From Clavibacter zhangzhiyongii (GTDB lineage Bacteria; Actinomycetota; Actinomycetes; Actinomycetales; Microbacteriaceae), in the NCBI RefSeq assembly GCF_014775655.1, contig NZ_CP061274.1, positions 2,852,001-2,916,000 of the forward strand: 64,000 bases of DNA, written 5' to 3'. A program made the position numbers and the translations under genes. The notes beneath the pieces were generated by a model. That model was not told the origin of the DNA and ran no database searches. It worked only from the letters and a program-made list of their open reading frames with translations. Shown in pieces: positions 25,634-35,451 of this stretch. How positions within the stretch are numbered: position 1 is the first letter of the stretch; each line of letters opens with the position of its first letter.

Positions 25634-26434
25634 ATGGACATCGGCGGATCCCTCGGCGAGATCACCCTCCAGGTCGCGCTGCTCATGCTGCTGGCGGCGC
25701 TCGCGGCCGGCTGGATCGACGCGGTCGTGGGCGGCGGCGGCCTGCTGCAGCTGCCGGCGCTGCTGCTGGTGCCGGGGATCACGCCCGTGGAGGCGCTCGC
25801 GACCAACAAGCTCGCGTCGCTCTTCGGCACCACGACGAGCGCCGTGACCTGGTACCGGCGCACGCACCCGGACCTCCGCACCGCCCTGCCCATGGCCGCG
25901 GTCGCGCTGGCCGGCAGCTACGGCGGGGCGAGCCTCGCGGCGCTGCTGCCCGCCTCGGTGTTCAAGCCGCTCGTGGTGGTCGCGCTCGTGATCGTGGCCG
26001 TCGTGACCATCGCCCGCCCGCGCCTCGGCGACGTGGCCGCGCTCCGCCACACGGGCCGGAAGCACCACGGGATCGCGGCGCTGCTCGGCGTCGTGATCGG
26101 CTTCTACGACGGGCTCATCGGACCCGGCACGGGCACGTTCCTGATCATCGCGCTCATCACCGCGCTCGGCTACGACTTCGTGCTCGCGAGCGCCAAGGCC
26201 AAGATCGTGAACGTCGCGACGAACCTCGGCGCCCTCGCCTTCTTCATCCCGCAGGGCCACGTGCTCTGGGCGCTCGCGCTCGGGATGGGCGTCGCGAACA
26301 TGGTCGGCGGCTACGCGGGATCCCGCATGGCCGTGGCCCGCGGCAGCCGCTTCATCCGCATCGCGTTCATCGTGGTGGTGGCGGTGCTCATCGTGAAGGT
26401 GGGGTCGGACGTGGTGGCGGAATGGGCTGCGTGA
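25634..26434 (+). CDS. TSUP (TauE/SafE) family membrane transporter
   Basis: 266 residues with about eight helices in two similar halves. The signature GWIDAVVGGGGLLQLPALLL and TNKLASLFGTTTSAVTWYRR mark the first half, and GFYDGLIGPGTGTFLI and AKAKIVNVATNLGALAFF the second. The family exports sulfite or organosulfonates or takes up sulfur compounds. Substrate not defined. Likely coupled to the upstream reductase gene. Confidence 0.88.
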   Translation: MDIGGSLGEITLQVALLMLLAALAAGWIDAVVGGGGLLQLPALLLVPGITPVEALATNKLASLFGTTTSAVTWYRRTHPDLRTALPMAAVALAGSYGGASLAALLPASVFKPLVVVALVIVAVVTIARPRLGDVAALRHTGRKHHGIAALLGVVIGFYDGLIGPGTGTFLIIALITALGYDFVLASAKAKIVNVATNLGALAFFIPQGHVLWALALGMGVANMVGGYAGSRMAVARGSRFIRIAFIVVVAVLIVKVGSDVVAEWAA

Positions 26435-26453
26435 CCCGTCACCCGCGGCGGGC

Positions 26454-26684
26454 TCAGCCCGGCAGGCCCTCGCGGGCGTGCACGCGGTAGCTCGCGTAGT
26501 AGGAGACGGCCACCACCGCGAAGGCGACCGCGGCGAGCGCCTCGCAGATCCGGCCCGCCACCGGGATGTCGACGAGCACGACCGCGATGACGGCGGCGAG
26601 CAGGGCGAGCACGCCCCACACCACAGCGAGCCGGGCGCAGCGCTTCGCGGGGCCGGGCTGGAGCCAGGGGGATCGGGTCGCCAT
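26454..26684 (-). CDS. Small two-helix membrane protein, 76 aa
   Basis: ATG 26684 has both a ribosome site (ggaggg) and a TAGCGT hexamer 7 nt upstream (26692-26697). Two hydrophobic helices, LAVVWGVLALLAAVIAVVLV and ICEALAAVAFAVVAVSYYA, with short charged ends. No family recognised. Convergent with the TSUP gene. Confidence 0.6.
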   Translation of the reverse strand: MATRSPWLQPGPAKRCARLAVVWGVLALLAAVIAVVLVDIPVAGRICEALAAVAFAVVAVSYYASYRVHAREGLPG

Positions 26685-26819
26685 GCCCTCCACGCTACGG
26701 GCGCCGGTCGGCGCGCCCGGACCGGTCCGGGCCCCAGTAGGGGGCACGTCACGCGGCCCGACGATGACGATCCGGTCACGGGCCTGTCCGGCGGGGGTGC
26801 GCGCGTGCGAGGGTCGGGC

Positions 26820-27221
26820 ATGCCCCGCTCCCCGCGCCCCTCCCGCGTCGTCGGCCTGGTCGCCGTGGCCCTGCTCGCCGCCGCGCCGCTCAGCTCCTGC
26901 AGCGCCGCCGCCTTCGCGTGCAGCGATGTCGGCTACCGGAACACGCTGGACGTCCGGGTCGTCGGATCCGAGGAGGCCGTCGCCCGGGTCGCCCTCGTGC
27001 GCATGTGCGACGAGGACGGCTGCTCCGGCACGCTCGAGCAGTCCGGCCCGTCGGCGGATCCCGAGGCCGCCCTGCCCGAGCACACCGCCACCGCCACCGG
27101 CCCCGGCCGCTGGACGGTCGAGCGCGGCATGACCACACCGGCAGAGGCGACCTTCACCGCGCTCGCGGCCGACGGCACCGTGAAGACCGCGGGCACGGTC
27201 GACCTCGCGCTCGCGGGCTGA
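26820..27221 (+). CDS. Putative lipoprotein, 133 aa
   Basis: N-terminal signal VVGLVAVALLAAAPLSSC with lipobox LSSC. The mature ~105 residues are rich in beta-type segments (TLDVRVVGSEEAVARVALV) and contain three more Cys (FACSD, RMCDEDGCSG). No recognised domain. It probably faces the outside of the membrane. Last gene before the kdp operon, separated by 235 bp of regulatory DNA. Confidence 0.6.
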   Translation: MPRSPRPSRVVGLVAVALLAAAPLSSCSAAAFACSDVGYRNTLDVRVVGSEEAVARVALVRMCDEDGCSGTLEQSGPSADPEAALPEHTATATGPGRWTVERGMTTPAEATFTALAADGTVKTAGTVDLALAG

Positions 27222-27318
27222 CGCCCTCCCCGCGGGCGCGACCGGCTCCCGCTCCGGGACGCCGTGGAGCTCGCGATCCCCGACGGGACCGCCTCGCCGC
27301 GCCCCCGCGTAGGAGTGT

Positions 27319-27366
27319 CGTGAGGTTCCCCGCGGCGCCGTGAGGGAACCGTATGGATGCGTGAGG
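27319..27366 (+). promoter_or_regulatory. Three CGTGAGG direct repeats upstream of kdp
   Basis: CGTGAGG occurs at 27319-27325, 27339-27345 and 27360-27366, a 20- and 21-bp spacing that puts the copies on one DNA face. A ggttccc/gggaacc inverted repeat (27324-27330, 27344-27350) overlaps the first two. The third copy lies 18 bp before TCTAGT (27385-27390), a possible -10, so it would sit at the -35 position. A candidate KdpE operator by position, not by known consensus. Confidence 0.5.
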
Positions 27367-27456
27367 ACGCCCGCGCGCGAGGTGTCTAGTGGTCCTCCGT
27401 GCCCCGCCGGGCACCCGCGTCCGACCGGCCGCGGCACCCCTCACCGGAGGATCCCC

Positions 27457-27540
27457 GTGCTCGACCTCGTGTACATCGCAGGCGCCATCGTCCTGTTCGC
27501 CCTCGTCGGCCTCGTCGCCCGGGGGGTGGAGAAGCTGTGA
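27457..27540 (+). CDS. 27-aa membrane peptide upstream of kdpF
   Basis: GTG 27457 with ribosome site ccggagg. One membrane helix ([19 protein letters not shown]) with a charged GVEKL end. Its stop overlaps the kdpF start as GTGA, so it is the first cistron of the kdp operon. It is distinct from KdpF, which follows. From memory, similar peptides ending in K/R-G-x-E-K/R-L precede kdpF in other actinobacteria. It may be an extra small subunit of the potassium pump or a leader peptide. Confidence 0.7.
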   Translation: MLDLVYIAGAIVLFALVGLVARGVEKL

Positions 27541-27641
27541 TCACCTCGTTCGCCGACGCGGCCGGCCTCGCCGCCGCCGTGCTCGGCATCGCGTCCGTCG
27601 TGTACCTCGTGTACGCCCTGATCCGCCCCGAGCGGTTCTGA
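27537..27641 (+). CDS. kdpF: Potassium-transporting ATPase small subunit KdpF
   Basis: 34 residues, GTG overlapping the previous stop. The end [13 protein letters not shown] matches the conserved KdpF tail (YLVYALxxxExF). Single membrane helix that stabilises the KdpFABC complex. Its TGA shares a base with the kdpA ATG. Confidence 0.88.
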   Translation: MITSFADAAGLAAAVLGIASVVYLVYALIRPERF

Positions 27642-29317
27642 TGGAGGCGCTCGCCGGCATCCTCCAGGTCGCCACCGTCGTCCTGGTCCTCGTCCTCGTC
27701 CACCGCCCGCTGGGCGACCTCATGGCGCGCATGTACGAGTCGCGCCACGACCTGCGCGTCGAGCGCGGCATCTACCGCCTCATCGGCGTGGATCCCCGCT
27801 CCGAGCAGACCTGGCCCGCCTACCTCCGCGCGGTGCTCGCGTTCTCGCTCACCGGCGTCCTCGTCGTCTACGCGATGCAGCGCCTCCAGGCGTCCCTCCC
27901 CTACGCGCTCGGCCTCCCCGCCGTGCCCGAGGGCATCTCCTTCAACACGGCCGTCTCGTTCGTCACCAACACGAACTGGCAGTCGTACTCGCCCGAGGCG
28001 ACCATGGGCTACACCGTCCAGCTCGCCGGGCTCGCGGTGCAGAACTTCGTCTCGGCGGCGGTCGGCATCGCGGTGGCCATCGCGCTCGTCCGCGGCTTCG
28101 CCCGCACGCGCAGCGGCACCATCGGCAACCTCTGGGTCGACCTGATCCGCGGGTCGCTCCGCCTGCTCCTGCCCCTCTCGCTCGTCACCGCGGTGGTCCT
28201 CATCGCGGGCGGCGTGATCCAGAACTTCGCCGGGTTCCAGGAGGTGCAGACCCTCGCGGGCGGCACGCAGACCATCCCGGGCGGGCCGGTGGCCTCGCAG
28301 GAGGCGATCAAGATGCTCGGCACGAACGGCGGCGGATTCTTCAACGCGAACTCCGCGCACCCGTTCGAGGACCCGACCGCCTGGACGAGCGCGTTCCAGG
28401 TGCTCCTGATGCTCGTGATCCCGTTCTCGCTCCCCCGCACCTTCGGGAAGATGGTCGGCGACACCCGCCAGGGCACCGCGATCGCGGCCGTCATGGCCAC
28501 GATCTTCCTGGCCTCCTTCACAGCCCTCACGCTCTTCGAGCTGCAGGGTGCGGGCACGGCCCCGATGGCCGCGGGCGGCGCGATGGAGGGCAAGGAGCAG
28601 CGCTTCGGCATCGTGCTCTCGACGCTGTTCGGATCCACCTCGACGCTCACCTCGACGGGTGCCGTCAACTCGATGCACGACTCGTACACGGCGCTCGGCG
28701 GCATGATGCCGATGCTCAACATGATGCTCGGCGAGGTCGCCCCCGGCGGCGTCGGATCCGGCCTCTACGGCATGCTCGTGCTCGCCGTGATCGCGGTGTT
28801 CGTCGCGGGCCTGCTCGTCGGCCGGACGCCCGAGTACCTCGGCAAGAAGATCGGGCCGCGCGAGATCAAGCTCGCGAGCCTCTACATCCTCGTCACGCCG
28901 ATCCTGGTGCTCGTCGGCACCGCGCTGAGCTTCGCGATCCCCGCGGTGCGCGCGGACGTCGAGGGCACCTCGATCCTCAACGGCGGCCTGCACGGGCTCT
29001 CCGAGGTGGTCTACGCGTTCACGTCGGCGTCCAACAACAACGGGTCCGCGTTCGCCGGCCTCACCGCCTCGACGCCGTGGTTCAACACGGCGCTCGGCGT
29101 CGCGATGCTGCTCGGCCGCTTCGTGCCGATCGTGCTCGTGCTGGCGCTCGCCGGATCCCTCGCGGCGCAGGACCGCATCCCCTCCACGGCGGGGACCCTG
29201 CCCACCCACCGGCCGCAGTTCGTCGGCCTCCTCATCGGGGTGACGGTCATCGTGACCGCTCTCACCTACTTCCCCGTTCTCGCGCTGGGTCCCCTGGCGG
29301 AAGGGCTGCAGTCATGA
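27641..29317 (+). CDS. kdpA: Potassium-transporting ATPase subunit KdpA
   Basis: 558 residues, the channel-like subunit that selects and takes in K+. The four filter regions are visible: [33 protein letters not shown], the Ser/Thr-rich [16 protein letters not shown] and [14 protein letters not shown]. About ten membrane helices. Start ATG 27641 overlaps the kdpF stop, and its own stop overlaps kdpB. Confidence 0.96.
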   Translation: MEALAGILQVATVVLVLVLVHRPLGDLMARMYESRHDLRVERGIYRLIGVDPRSEQTWPAYLRAVLAFSLTGVLVVYAMQRLQASLPYALGLPAVPEGISFNTAVSFVTNTNWQSYSPEATMGYTVQLAGLAVQNFVSAAVGIAVAIALVRGFARTRSGTIGNLWVDLIRGSLRLLLPLSLVTAVVLIAGGVIQNFAGFQEVQTLAGGTQTIPGGPVASQEAIKMLGTNGGGFFNANSAHPFEDPTAWTSAFQVLLMLVIPFSLPRTFGKMVGDTRQGTAIAAVMATIFLASFTALTLFELQGAGTAPMAAGGAMEGKEQRFGIVLSTLFGSTSTLTSTGAVNSMHDSYTALGGMMPMLNMMLGEVAPGGVGSGLYGMLVLAVIAVFVAGLLVGRTPEYLGKKIGPREIKLASLYILVTPILVLVGTALSFAIPAVRADVEGTSILNGGLHGLSEVVYAFTSASNNNGSAFAGLTASTPWFNTALGVAMLLGRFVPIVLVLALAGSLAAQDRIPSTAGTLPTHRPQFVGLLIGVTVIVTALTYFPVLALGPLAEGLQS

Positions 29318-31488
29318 CCACCATCACCCCCGAGGCCGGCTCCGCGCCGGCGGCCGTCCCGTCGGATCCGTCCGAGCCGAAGCCGTCGCGCGCCCGCGCC
29401 ATCGACGCCCGGCAGCTCGCCGAGGCGCTCCCCGGCGCGTTCCGGAAGCTCGACCCGCGCCTCATGTGGAAGAACCCGGTGATGCTGATCGTCGAGGTCG
29501 GCGCCGCGTTCACCACCGTGCTCGCGATCGCCGAGCCCTTCACGGGCGGCCCCGGATCCTCCGGCGGCAGCGCCGTGCCCGCGACCTTCACGGCCGGGAT
29601 CGCCCTGTGGCTCTGGCTCACCGTCGTCTTCGCGAACCTCGCGGAGTCGGTGGCCGAGGGCCGTGGCAAGGCGCAGGCCGACAGCCTGCGGAAGACCCGC
29701 ACGAGCACCATGGCACACGTCGTCGCGTCCTACGACCAGGCCGCGGATCCGGGCGCCGAGCGCACGGCGCTCCGCGAGGTGTCGAGCGCCGACCTCACGC
29801 TCGGCGACATGGTCGTCGTGGTCGCCGGGGAGTCGATCCCGGGCGACGGCGACGTCGTGTGGGGCATCGCCTCCATCGACGAGTCGGCCATCACGGGCGA
29901 GTCCGCCCCGGTGGTCCGCGAGTCCGGCGGTGACCGCAGCGCCGTCACGGGCGGCACGCGGGTGCTGAGCGACCGGATCGTGGTGCGCATCACCTCGAAG
30001 CCCGGCGAGACGTTCGTCGACCGCATGATCGGCCTCGTCGAGGGCGCGTCGCGCCAGCGCACGCCGAACGAGATCGCGCTGAACATCCTGCTGGCGAGCC
30101 TCACGATCGTCTTCGTGGTCGTGGCCCTCACGCTCAACCCCATCGCCTCCTACTCGGCGGCGACCGTGAGCGTGCCGGTGCTCATCGCGCTGCTCGTCTG
30201 CCTGATCCCGACCACCATCGGCGCGCTGCTGTCCGCCATCGGCATCGCCGGCATGGACCGGCTCGTGCAGCGCAACGTGCTCGCGATGTCGGGCCGCGCG
30301 GTCGAGGCCGCCGGCGACGTCACCACGCTGCTGCTCGACAAGACCGGCACCATCACCTACGGCAACCGCCGGGCCAGCGAGCTGATCCCGGTGGGCGGCG
30401 TCACGGGCGAGGAGCTCGCCCGCGCCGCGGCCATGTCGTCGCTCGCGGACCCGACGCCGGAGGGATCCAGCGTCGTCGACCTCGCCGTCGCGCAGGGCGT
30501 GGACACCGCGACGCTGCCGCGCGGGGTGGACGTGCCGTTCACCGCGCAGACCCGCATGTCGGGCGTCGACCTGCCCGACGGGCGCATCGTCCGGAAGGGC
30601 GCGTCGTCGGCCGTGTTCGCGTGGCTCGAGGAAGGCGGCCGCGCGCTGCCGATGCTGGTCCGCGACGAGCTCACCTCGACCGTCGAGGCCGTCTCGAACT
30701 CCGGCGGCACCCCGCTGGTCGTCGCGACCAAGGACGCCGACGGATCCGGCCGCGTGCTCGGCGTCGTGCACCTCAAGGACGTCGTGAAGGACGGCCTGAA
30801 GGAGCGGTTCGCGGAGCTGCGGGCGATGGGGATCCGCACGGTGATGATCACGGGCGACAACCCGCTCACCGCCCGCGCCATCGCCGCCGAGGCCGGGGTG
30901 GACGACCACCTCGCCGAGGCGACGCCCGAGGACAAGCTCGCGCTCATCCGCAAGGAGCAGGAGGGCGGCCGGCTGGTCGCCATGACCGGCGACGGCACCA
31001 ACGACGCGCCCGCGCTCGCGCAGGCCGACGTGGGCGTCGCGATGAACACGGGCACGTCGGCCGCGAAGGAGGCCGGCAACATGGTCGACCTCGACTCCGA
31101 CCCGACCAAGCTCATCGACATCGTCCGCATCGGCAAGCAGCTGCTCATCACCCGCGGCGCGCTCACCACGTTCTCCATCGCCAACGACATCGCCAAGTAC
31201 TTCGCGATCATCCCCGCCATGTTCACGGGCGTCTTCCCGCAGCTCGCGGTGCTCAACGTGATGCAGCTGCACTCTCCGGCGTCCGCGATCCTCTCGGCGA
31301 TCGTGTTCAACGCGCTGATCATCGTGGTGCTCATCCCGCTGGCCCTCAAGGGCGTGAAGTACCGGCCGCTCAGCGCCTCCAAGGTGCTCAGCCGGAACCT
31401 GCTCGTCTACGGGGTCGGCGGCGTCGTCGCGCCCTTCGTCGGCATCAAGCTCGTCGACCTCGTCGTCAGCCTGATCCCCGGCTTCTGA
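29314..31488 (+). CDS. kdpB: Potassium-transporting P-type ATPase subunit KdpB
   Basis: 724 residues. P-type ATPase motifs: ITGESAP in the actuator domain, the phosphorylation motif [20 protein letters not shown] in the nucleotide domain, [18 protein letters not shown] and [20 protein letters not shown]. It hydrolyses ATP to drive K+ through KdpA. ATGA overlap with kdpA. The N-terminal ~30 residues are a Pro/Ala-rich extension. Confidence 0.97.
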   Translation: MTTITPEAGSAPAAVPSDPSEPKPSRARAIDARQLAEALPGAFRKLDPRLMWKNPVMLIVEVGAAFTTVLAIAEPFTGGPGSSGGSAVPATFTAGIALWLWLTVVFANLAESVAEGRGKAQADSLRKTRTSTMAHVVASYDQAADPGAERTALREVSSADLTLGDMVVVVAGESIPGDGDVVWGIASIDESAITGESAPVVRESGGDRSAVTGGTRVLSDRIVVRITSKPGETFVDRMIGLVEGASRQRTPNEIALNILLASLTIVFVVVALTLNPIASYSAATVSVPVLIALLVCLIPTTIGALLSAIGIAGMDRLVQRNVLAMSGRAVEAAGDVTTLLLDKTGTITYGNRRASELIPVGGVTGEELARAAAMSSLADPTPEGSSVVDLAVAQGVDTATLPRGVDVPFTAQTRMSGVDLPDGRIVRKGASSAVFAWLEEGGRALPMLVRDELTSTVEAVSNSGGTPLVVATKDADGSGRVLGVVHLKDVVKDGLKERFAELRAMGIRTVMITGDNPLTARAIAAEAGVDDHLAEATPEDKLALIRKEQEGGRLVAMTGDGTNDAPALAQADVGVAMNTGTSAAKEAGNMVDLDSDPTKLIDIVRIGKQLLITRGALTTFSIANDIAKYFAIIPAMFTGVFPQLAVLNVMQLHSPASAILSAIVFNALIIVVLIPLALKGVKYRPLSASKVLSRNLLVYGVGGVVAPFVGIKLVDLVVSLIPGF

Positions 31489-31531
31489 TCCCGCACCGCT
31501 CCCCGCACGCCCCACCCAGACAAGGAACCCC

Positions 31532-32140
31532 ATGCCCTCCCCCCGCCAGTCCCTCCGCACCGCCGGCGTCGCCGTCCGCGCGATGGCCGTCCTCACCGTG
31601 ATCCTCGGCGTCGGCTACACGGCCGTCGTCACGGGCATCGGCCAGCTCGCGCTCCCCGCGCAGGCGGACGGCTCGCTCGCCACCGCCGACGGGGAGGTCG
31701 TCGGATCCTCGCTCATCGGCCAGTCCTTCACGGACGCCGACGGCGCCGCGTCACCTGGGTGGTTCCAGTCCCGGCCGTCGGCCGCGGGCGACGGCTACGA
31801 CGCGTCCGCGTCCAGCGGCAGCAACCTCGGCCCCGAGAACGAGGACCTCATCGCCTCGATCGAGGAGCGGAGGGCTGCGATCGCCGCCTCCGACGGCGTG
31901 GATCCGCAGACGATCCCGGCCGACGCGCTCACCGCGTCGGCCTCCGGGCTCGATCCGCACATCAGCCCGGAATACGCTCGACTCCAGGTGGCGCGCGTGG
32001 CCTCGGCCCGGGGGATCCCGGTGCAGGAGGTCGAGCGCCTCGTCGACCAGCACGTGCAGGGGCGCGACCTCGGCTACCTCGGCGAGCCGACCGTGAACGT
32101 GCTCCAGCTGAACATCGCGCTCGCCGGCCTCGGCGGCTGA
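31532..32140 (+). CDS. kdpC: Potassium-transporting ATPase subunit KdpC
   Basis: 202 residues with one N-terminal membrane helix (AVRAMAVLTVILGVGYTAVV) and a periplasm-type domain containing GSSLIGQSFTDADG, ASGLDPHISPEYARLQVARV and DLGYLGEPTVNVLQLNIAL, all KdpC hallmarks. It boosts nucleotide affinity of the complex. Lies 43 bp after kdpB. Confidence 0.95.
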   Translation: MPSPRQSLRTAGVAVRAMAVLTVILGVGYTAVVTGIGQLALPAQADGSLATADGEVVGSSLIGQSFTDADGAASPGWFQSRPSAAGDGYDASASSGSNLGPENEDLIASIEERRAAIAASDGVDPQTIPADALTASASGLDPHISPEYARLQVARVASARGIPVQEVERLVDQHVQGRDLGYLGEPTVNVLQLNIALAGLGG

Positions 32141-32172
32141 CGCCCGCACCACGCGGGCAAGGAAGAGGAGAC

Positions 32173-34728
32173 ATGAAGCGCGGTCGACTGCGGGTGCTGC
32201 TGGGAGCGGCGCCGGGCGTGGGCAAGACCTACGCGATGCTCGAGGAGGGCAGGCGGCTGCGCGACGAGGGCGCGGACGTGGTGGTCGCGGTCGTGGAGAC
32301 CCACGGCCGCGCCGCCACCGCGGCCATGCTCGAGGGGCTGGAGATCCTGCCCCGCCGCGAGGTGTCGCACCGCGGGGTGGAGATCACCGACCTCGACGTC
32401 GACGCGGTCATCGCCCGCCGGCCGGCCATCGCGCTGGTCGACGAGCTCGCCCACACGAACGCCCCCGGCGGCCGCAGCGAGAAGCGCTGGCAGGACGTCG
32501 ACCTGATCCGCGACGCCGGCATCGACGTGATCTCCACCGTCAACATCCAGCACATCGCGTCGCTCAACGACGTGGTCGAGAAGATCACGGGCGTGCCGCA
32601 GCGCGAGACGATCCCCGACCGCGTGCTCCGCGAGGCCCACCAGATCGAGGTGATCGACCTCGCGCCCGAGGCCCTGCGCGACCGGCTCGCCGGCGGGCGC
32701 GTGTACCCGGCCGAGCGGATCGACGCGGCCCTCTCCCACTACTTCCGGCTCGGGAACCTCACGGCCCTCCGCGAGCTCGCGCTCCTCTGGCTCGCCGACG
32801 AGGTCGACACCGCGCTCGCCGCCTACCGCGACGAGAAGGGGATCGACGCGCGGTGGGAGGCCCGCGAGCGCGTGGTCGTGGCGCTCACCGGCGGCGCCGA
32901 GGGCGAGACGCTGCTGCGGCGCGGCGCCCGGATCGCGGCCCGCTCGGCCGGCGGGGAGCTCCTCGCCGTGCACGTCTCCAGCCAGAACGGCCTCCGCTCC
33001 GGCAGCCCGGAGGCGCTCGCCCGCCAGCGCGCGCTCGTCGACTCGCTGGGCGGCAGCTACCACCAGGTCGTCGGCGACGACATCCCGCGCGCGCTCGTGG
33101 AGTTCGCCCGCGCCTCCAACGCGACGCAGCTCGTGCTCGGCGTCAGCCGCCGCAGCCGCCTGGCCGCCGCGACCACCGGGCCGGGGATCGGCGCCACCGT
33201 GATCCGCGAGTCCGGCGACATCGACGTGCACATCGTCACGCACGCGGCGGCGGGCGGGCGCTTCCGGCTCCCGCGCATCCGCGGCGGCGCCCTCAGCATG
33301 CGGCGCCGGGTGATGGGCGCCCTCCTCGCGCTCGTCGGCGGCCCGCTGCTCACCTGGCTCCTCTCGGCGACGCGCTCGGAGGACTCCATCACGAGCGACG
33401 TGCTCTCGTACCAGCTGCTCGTGGTGCTGGTCGCGCTCGTCGGCGGGATCTGGCCGGCCCTGTTCGCGGCCGTGCTCTCCGGGATCACGCTCGACTACTT
33501 CTTCATCGACCCGCTCTACACGATCACCGTCGACGAGCCGCTGCACCTGCTCGCGCTCGTGCTCTACGTCGTCATCGCGCTGCTCGTCAGCTGGATCGTC
33601 GACCAGGCTGCACGCCGCACCCGCCTCGCCCGCCGCGCGGCCGCCGAGGCGGAGCTGCTCGCGACGGTGTCCGGATCCGTGCTCCGCGGCGAGGGCGCCG
33701 TGCACGCGCTCGTCAGCCGCACCCGCGAGGCGTTCGGCCTGCAGGGCGTGAAGCTCGCGGACCGCGACGCGACCATCGCGTGGGACGGCGTCGTCACCGG
33801 CGCGGCCGCGACCGACGTGCCCGTGGGGTCCCGCGCCGTGCTCACCCTCTACGGCGACGACCTCGAGGCGTCCGGCCGCCGCCTGCTCCGCGTCATCGCC
33901 GCGCAGCTCGACGCCGCGCTCGAGCACCGCGACCTCTCCGACACGGCCCGCGAGGTCGGCCCGCTCGCCCAGACCGACCGCGTGCGCACGGCCCTCCTCT
34001 CGGCCGTCAGCCACGACCTCCGGCGACCGCTCAGCGCCGCGACCGCGGCCGTCACCGCGCTCCGCTCCCCCGACATGCGCTGGGCCGAGGGCGACCGCGA
34101 CGAGCTCCTGGCCACCGCCGAGGAGAGCCTCGGCACGCTCGCCGACCTCGTCACCGACCTCCTCGACGTCAGCCGCGTGCAGGCGGGCGTCCTCGGCGTG
34201 CGGCTGATGGACGTCGACCTCGACGACGTCGTGCTCGCCGCCCTCGACGAACTGGACCTCGGACCCGCCGACGCCGTTCTGGACCTCGCGCCGGACCTTC
34301 CCGGCGCAGTGGCGGATCCCGGCCTCCTGCAGCGCGTGGTCGTCAACCTGCTCAGCAACGCCGTGCGGCACGCGCCCGTCGGGGTGCCGGTGCGCCTCAG
34401 CACGAGCGCGTTCGCGGAGGCGGTGGAGATCCGCGTGGTGGACCACGGCCCCGGCGTCGCGCCCGAGCGCCGCGACGACATGTTCGTGCCGTTCCAGCGC
34501 CTCGGCGACACCGACAACGCGTCCGGCCTCGGCCTCGGGCTCGCGCTCTCCAAGGGCTTCACCGAGGGGATGGGCGGCACGCTCACCGCCGAGGACACCC
34601 CGGGCGGCGGGCTCACGATGGTGGTGGCGCTGCCGGCCTGCCGGGCGGGATCCGCGCCCGCCGCGCCCCCGGCCGGTGCCGCCGCCGCCACTGCCGCCGC
34701 CGCGCCCGCCTCGGAGGTGACCGCGTGA
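32173..34728 (+). CDS. kdpD: Osmosensitive K+ channel histidine kinase KdpD
   Basis: 851 residues with ribosome site ggaagaggag. Domain order: KdpD sensor with Walker A GAAPGVGKTYAMLEEG, a Usp-like domain (VVVALTGGAEGETLLRRGA), four helices (DUF4118, residues ~380-480), a GAF-like region, then the kinase core with SAVSHDLRRPLSAATA (phospho-His), NLLSNAVRHAPVG, VDHGPGVAPE and GLGLGLALSKGF. It controls KdpE in response to K+ limitation. The unusual Arg-Arg after HDL is tolerated in KdpD. GTGA overlap with kdpE. Confidence 0.96.
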   Translation: MKRGRLRVLLGAAPGVGKTYAMLEEGRRLRDEGADVVVAVVETHGRAATAAMLEGLEILPRREVSHRGVEITDLDVDAVIARRPAIALVDELAHTNAPGGRSEKRWQDVDLIRDAGIDVISTVNIQHIASLNDVVEKITGVPQRETIPDRVLREAHQIEVIDLAPEALRDRLAGGRVYPAERIDAALSHYFRLGNLTALRELALLWLADEVDTALAAYRDEKGIDARWEARERVVVALTGGAEGETLLRRGARIAARSAGGELLAVHVSSQNGLRSGSPEALARQRALVDSLGGSYHQVVGDDIPRALVEFARASNATQLVLGVSRRSRLAAATTGPGIGATVIRESGDIDVHIVTHAAAGGRFRLPRIRGGALSMRRRVMGALLALVGGPLLTWLLSATRSEDSITSDVLSYQLLVVLVALVGGIWPALFAAVLSGITLDYFFIDPLYTITVDEPLHLLALVLYVVIALLVSWIVDQAARRTRLARRAAAEAELLATVSGSVLRGEGAVHALVSRTREAFGLQGVKLADRDATIAWDGVVTGAAATDVPVGSRAVLTLYGDDLEASGRRLLRVIAAQLDAALEHRDLSDTAREVGPLAQTDRVRTALLSAVSHDLRRPLSAATAAVTALRSPDMRWAEGDRDELLATAEESLGTLADLVTDLLDVSRVQAGVLGVRLMDVDLDDVVLAALDELDLGPADAVLDLAPDLPGAVADPGLLQRVVVNLLSNAVRHAPVGVPVRLSTSAFAEAVEIRVVDHGPGVAPERRDDMFVPFQRLGDTDNASGLGLGLALSKGFTEGMGGTLTAEDTPGGGLTMVVALPACRAGSAPAAPPAGAAAATAAAAPASEVTA

Positions 34729-35429
34729 GGATCCTCATCGCCGACGACGACCAGCAGATCCTGCGCGCCCTCCGCATCACCCTCACGAGCCTCGGCTACG
34801 ACATCATCACGGCCGAGGACGGCGCCGCCGCCATCCGCCTGGCCGTCGCCGAGAAGCCCGACCTCTACATGATCGACCTCGGCATGCCGCGGCTCGACGG
34901 CGTCGAGGTGATCCAGGCGCTCCGGCTCTGGTCGACCGCGCCGATCCTCGTGGTCTCCGGCCGCTCGGGCGCCGCCGACAAGGTCGAGGCCCTCGACGCG
35001 GGCGCCGACGACTACGTCACGAAGCCGTTCTCCATCGACGAGCTGCTCGCCCGGATCCGCGCCCTCGGCCGCCGCGCCGCGCCCGACGAGGACCGCTCGG
35101 CCGTCGTCGCGTTCGCCGACGTCACGGTCGACCTCGCGGCCCGCGTCGTCACCCGCGCCGACCAACGCGTGCGCCTCACCCCCACCGAGTGGCAGGTGCT
35201 CGAGCTGCTCGTGCGGAACCCCGACCGGCTCGTCTCCCGCCAGACCCTCCTCACCGAGATCTGGGGGCCGACGCACGTGAACGACAGCGGCTACCTCCGC
35301 CTCTACGTGGCGCAGCTGCGCAAGAAGCTCGAGCCGGACCCGTCGCACCCGCGGCACCTGCTCACGGATCCCGGCATGGGGTACCGGTTCGTGCCGGCGG
35401 GGGCGGGGCGGGCGCCGGGGGAGGCGTAG
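34725..35429 (+). CDS. kdpE: KDP operon response regulator KdpE
   Basis: 234 residues, GTG 34725 inside the kdpD stop. Receiver domain: ILIADDDQQILRAL, phospho-acceptor Asp in YMIDLGMPRLDGVEV, LVVSGR and YVTKPF. Winged-helix output: RVRLTPTEWQVLELLVRNPD and RLYVAQLRKKLEPDP. Activates kdp transcription. Unlike some bacteria, all genes from the 27-aa peptide to kdpE appear to form one operon. Confidence 0.95.
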   Translation: MRILIADDDQQILRALRITLTSLGYDIITAEDGAAAIRLAVAEKPDLYMIDLGMPRLDGVEVIQALRLWSTAPILVVSGRSGAADKVEALDAGADDYVTKPFSIDELLARIRALGRRAAPDEDRSAVVAFADVTVDLAARVVTRADQRVRLTPTEWQVLELLVRNPDRLVSRQTLLTEIWGPTHVNDSGYLRLYVAQLRKKLEPDPSHPRHLLTDPGMGYRFVPAGAGRAPGEA

Positions 35430-35451
35430 CCACCGCCAGCCGACGGACGCG

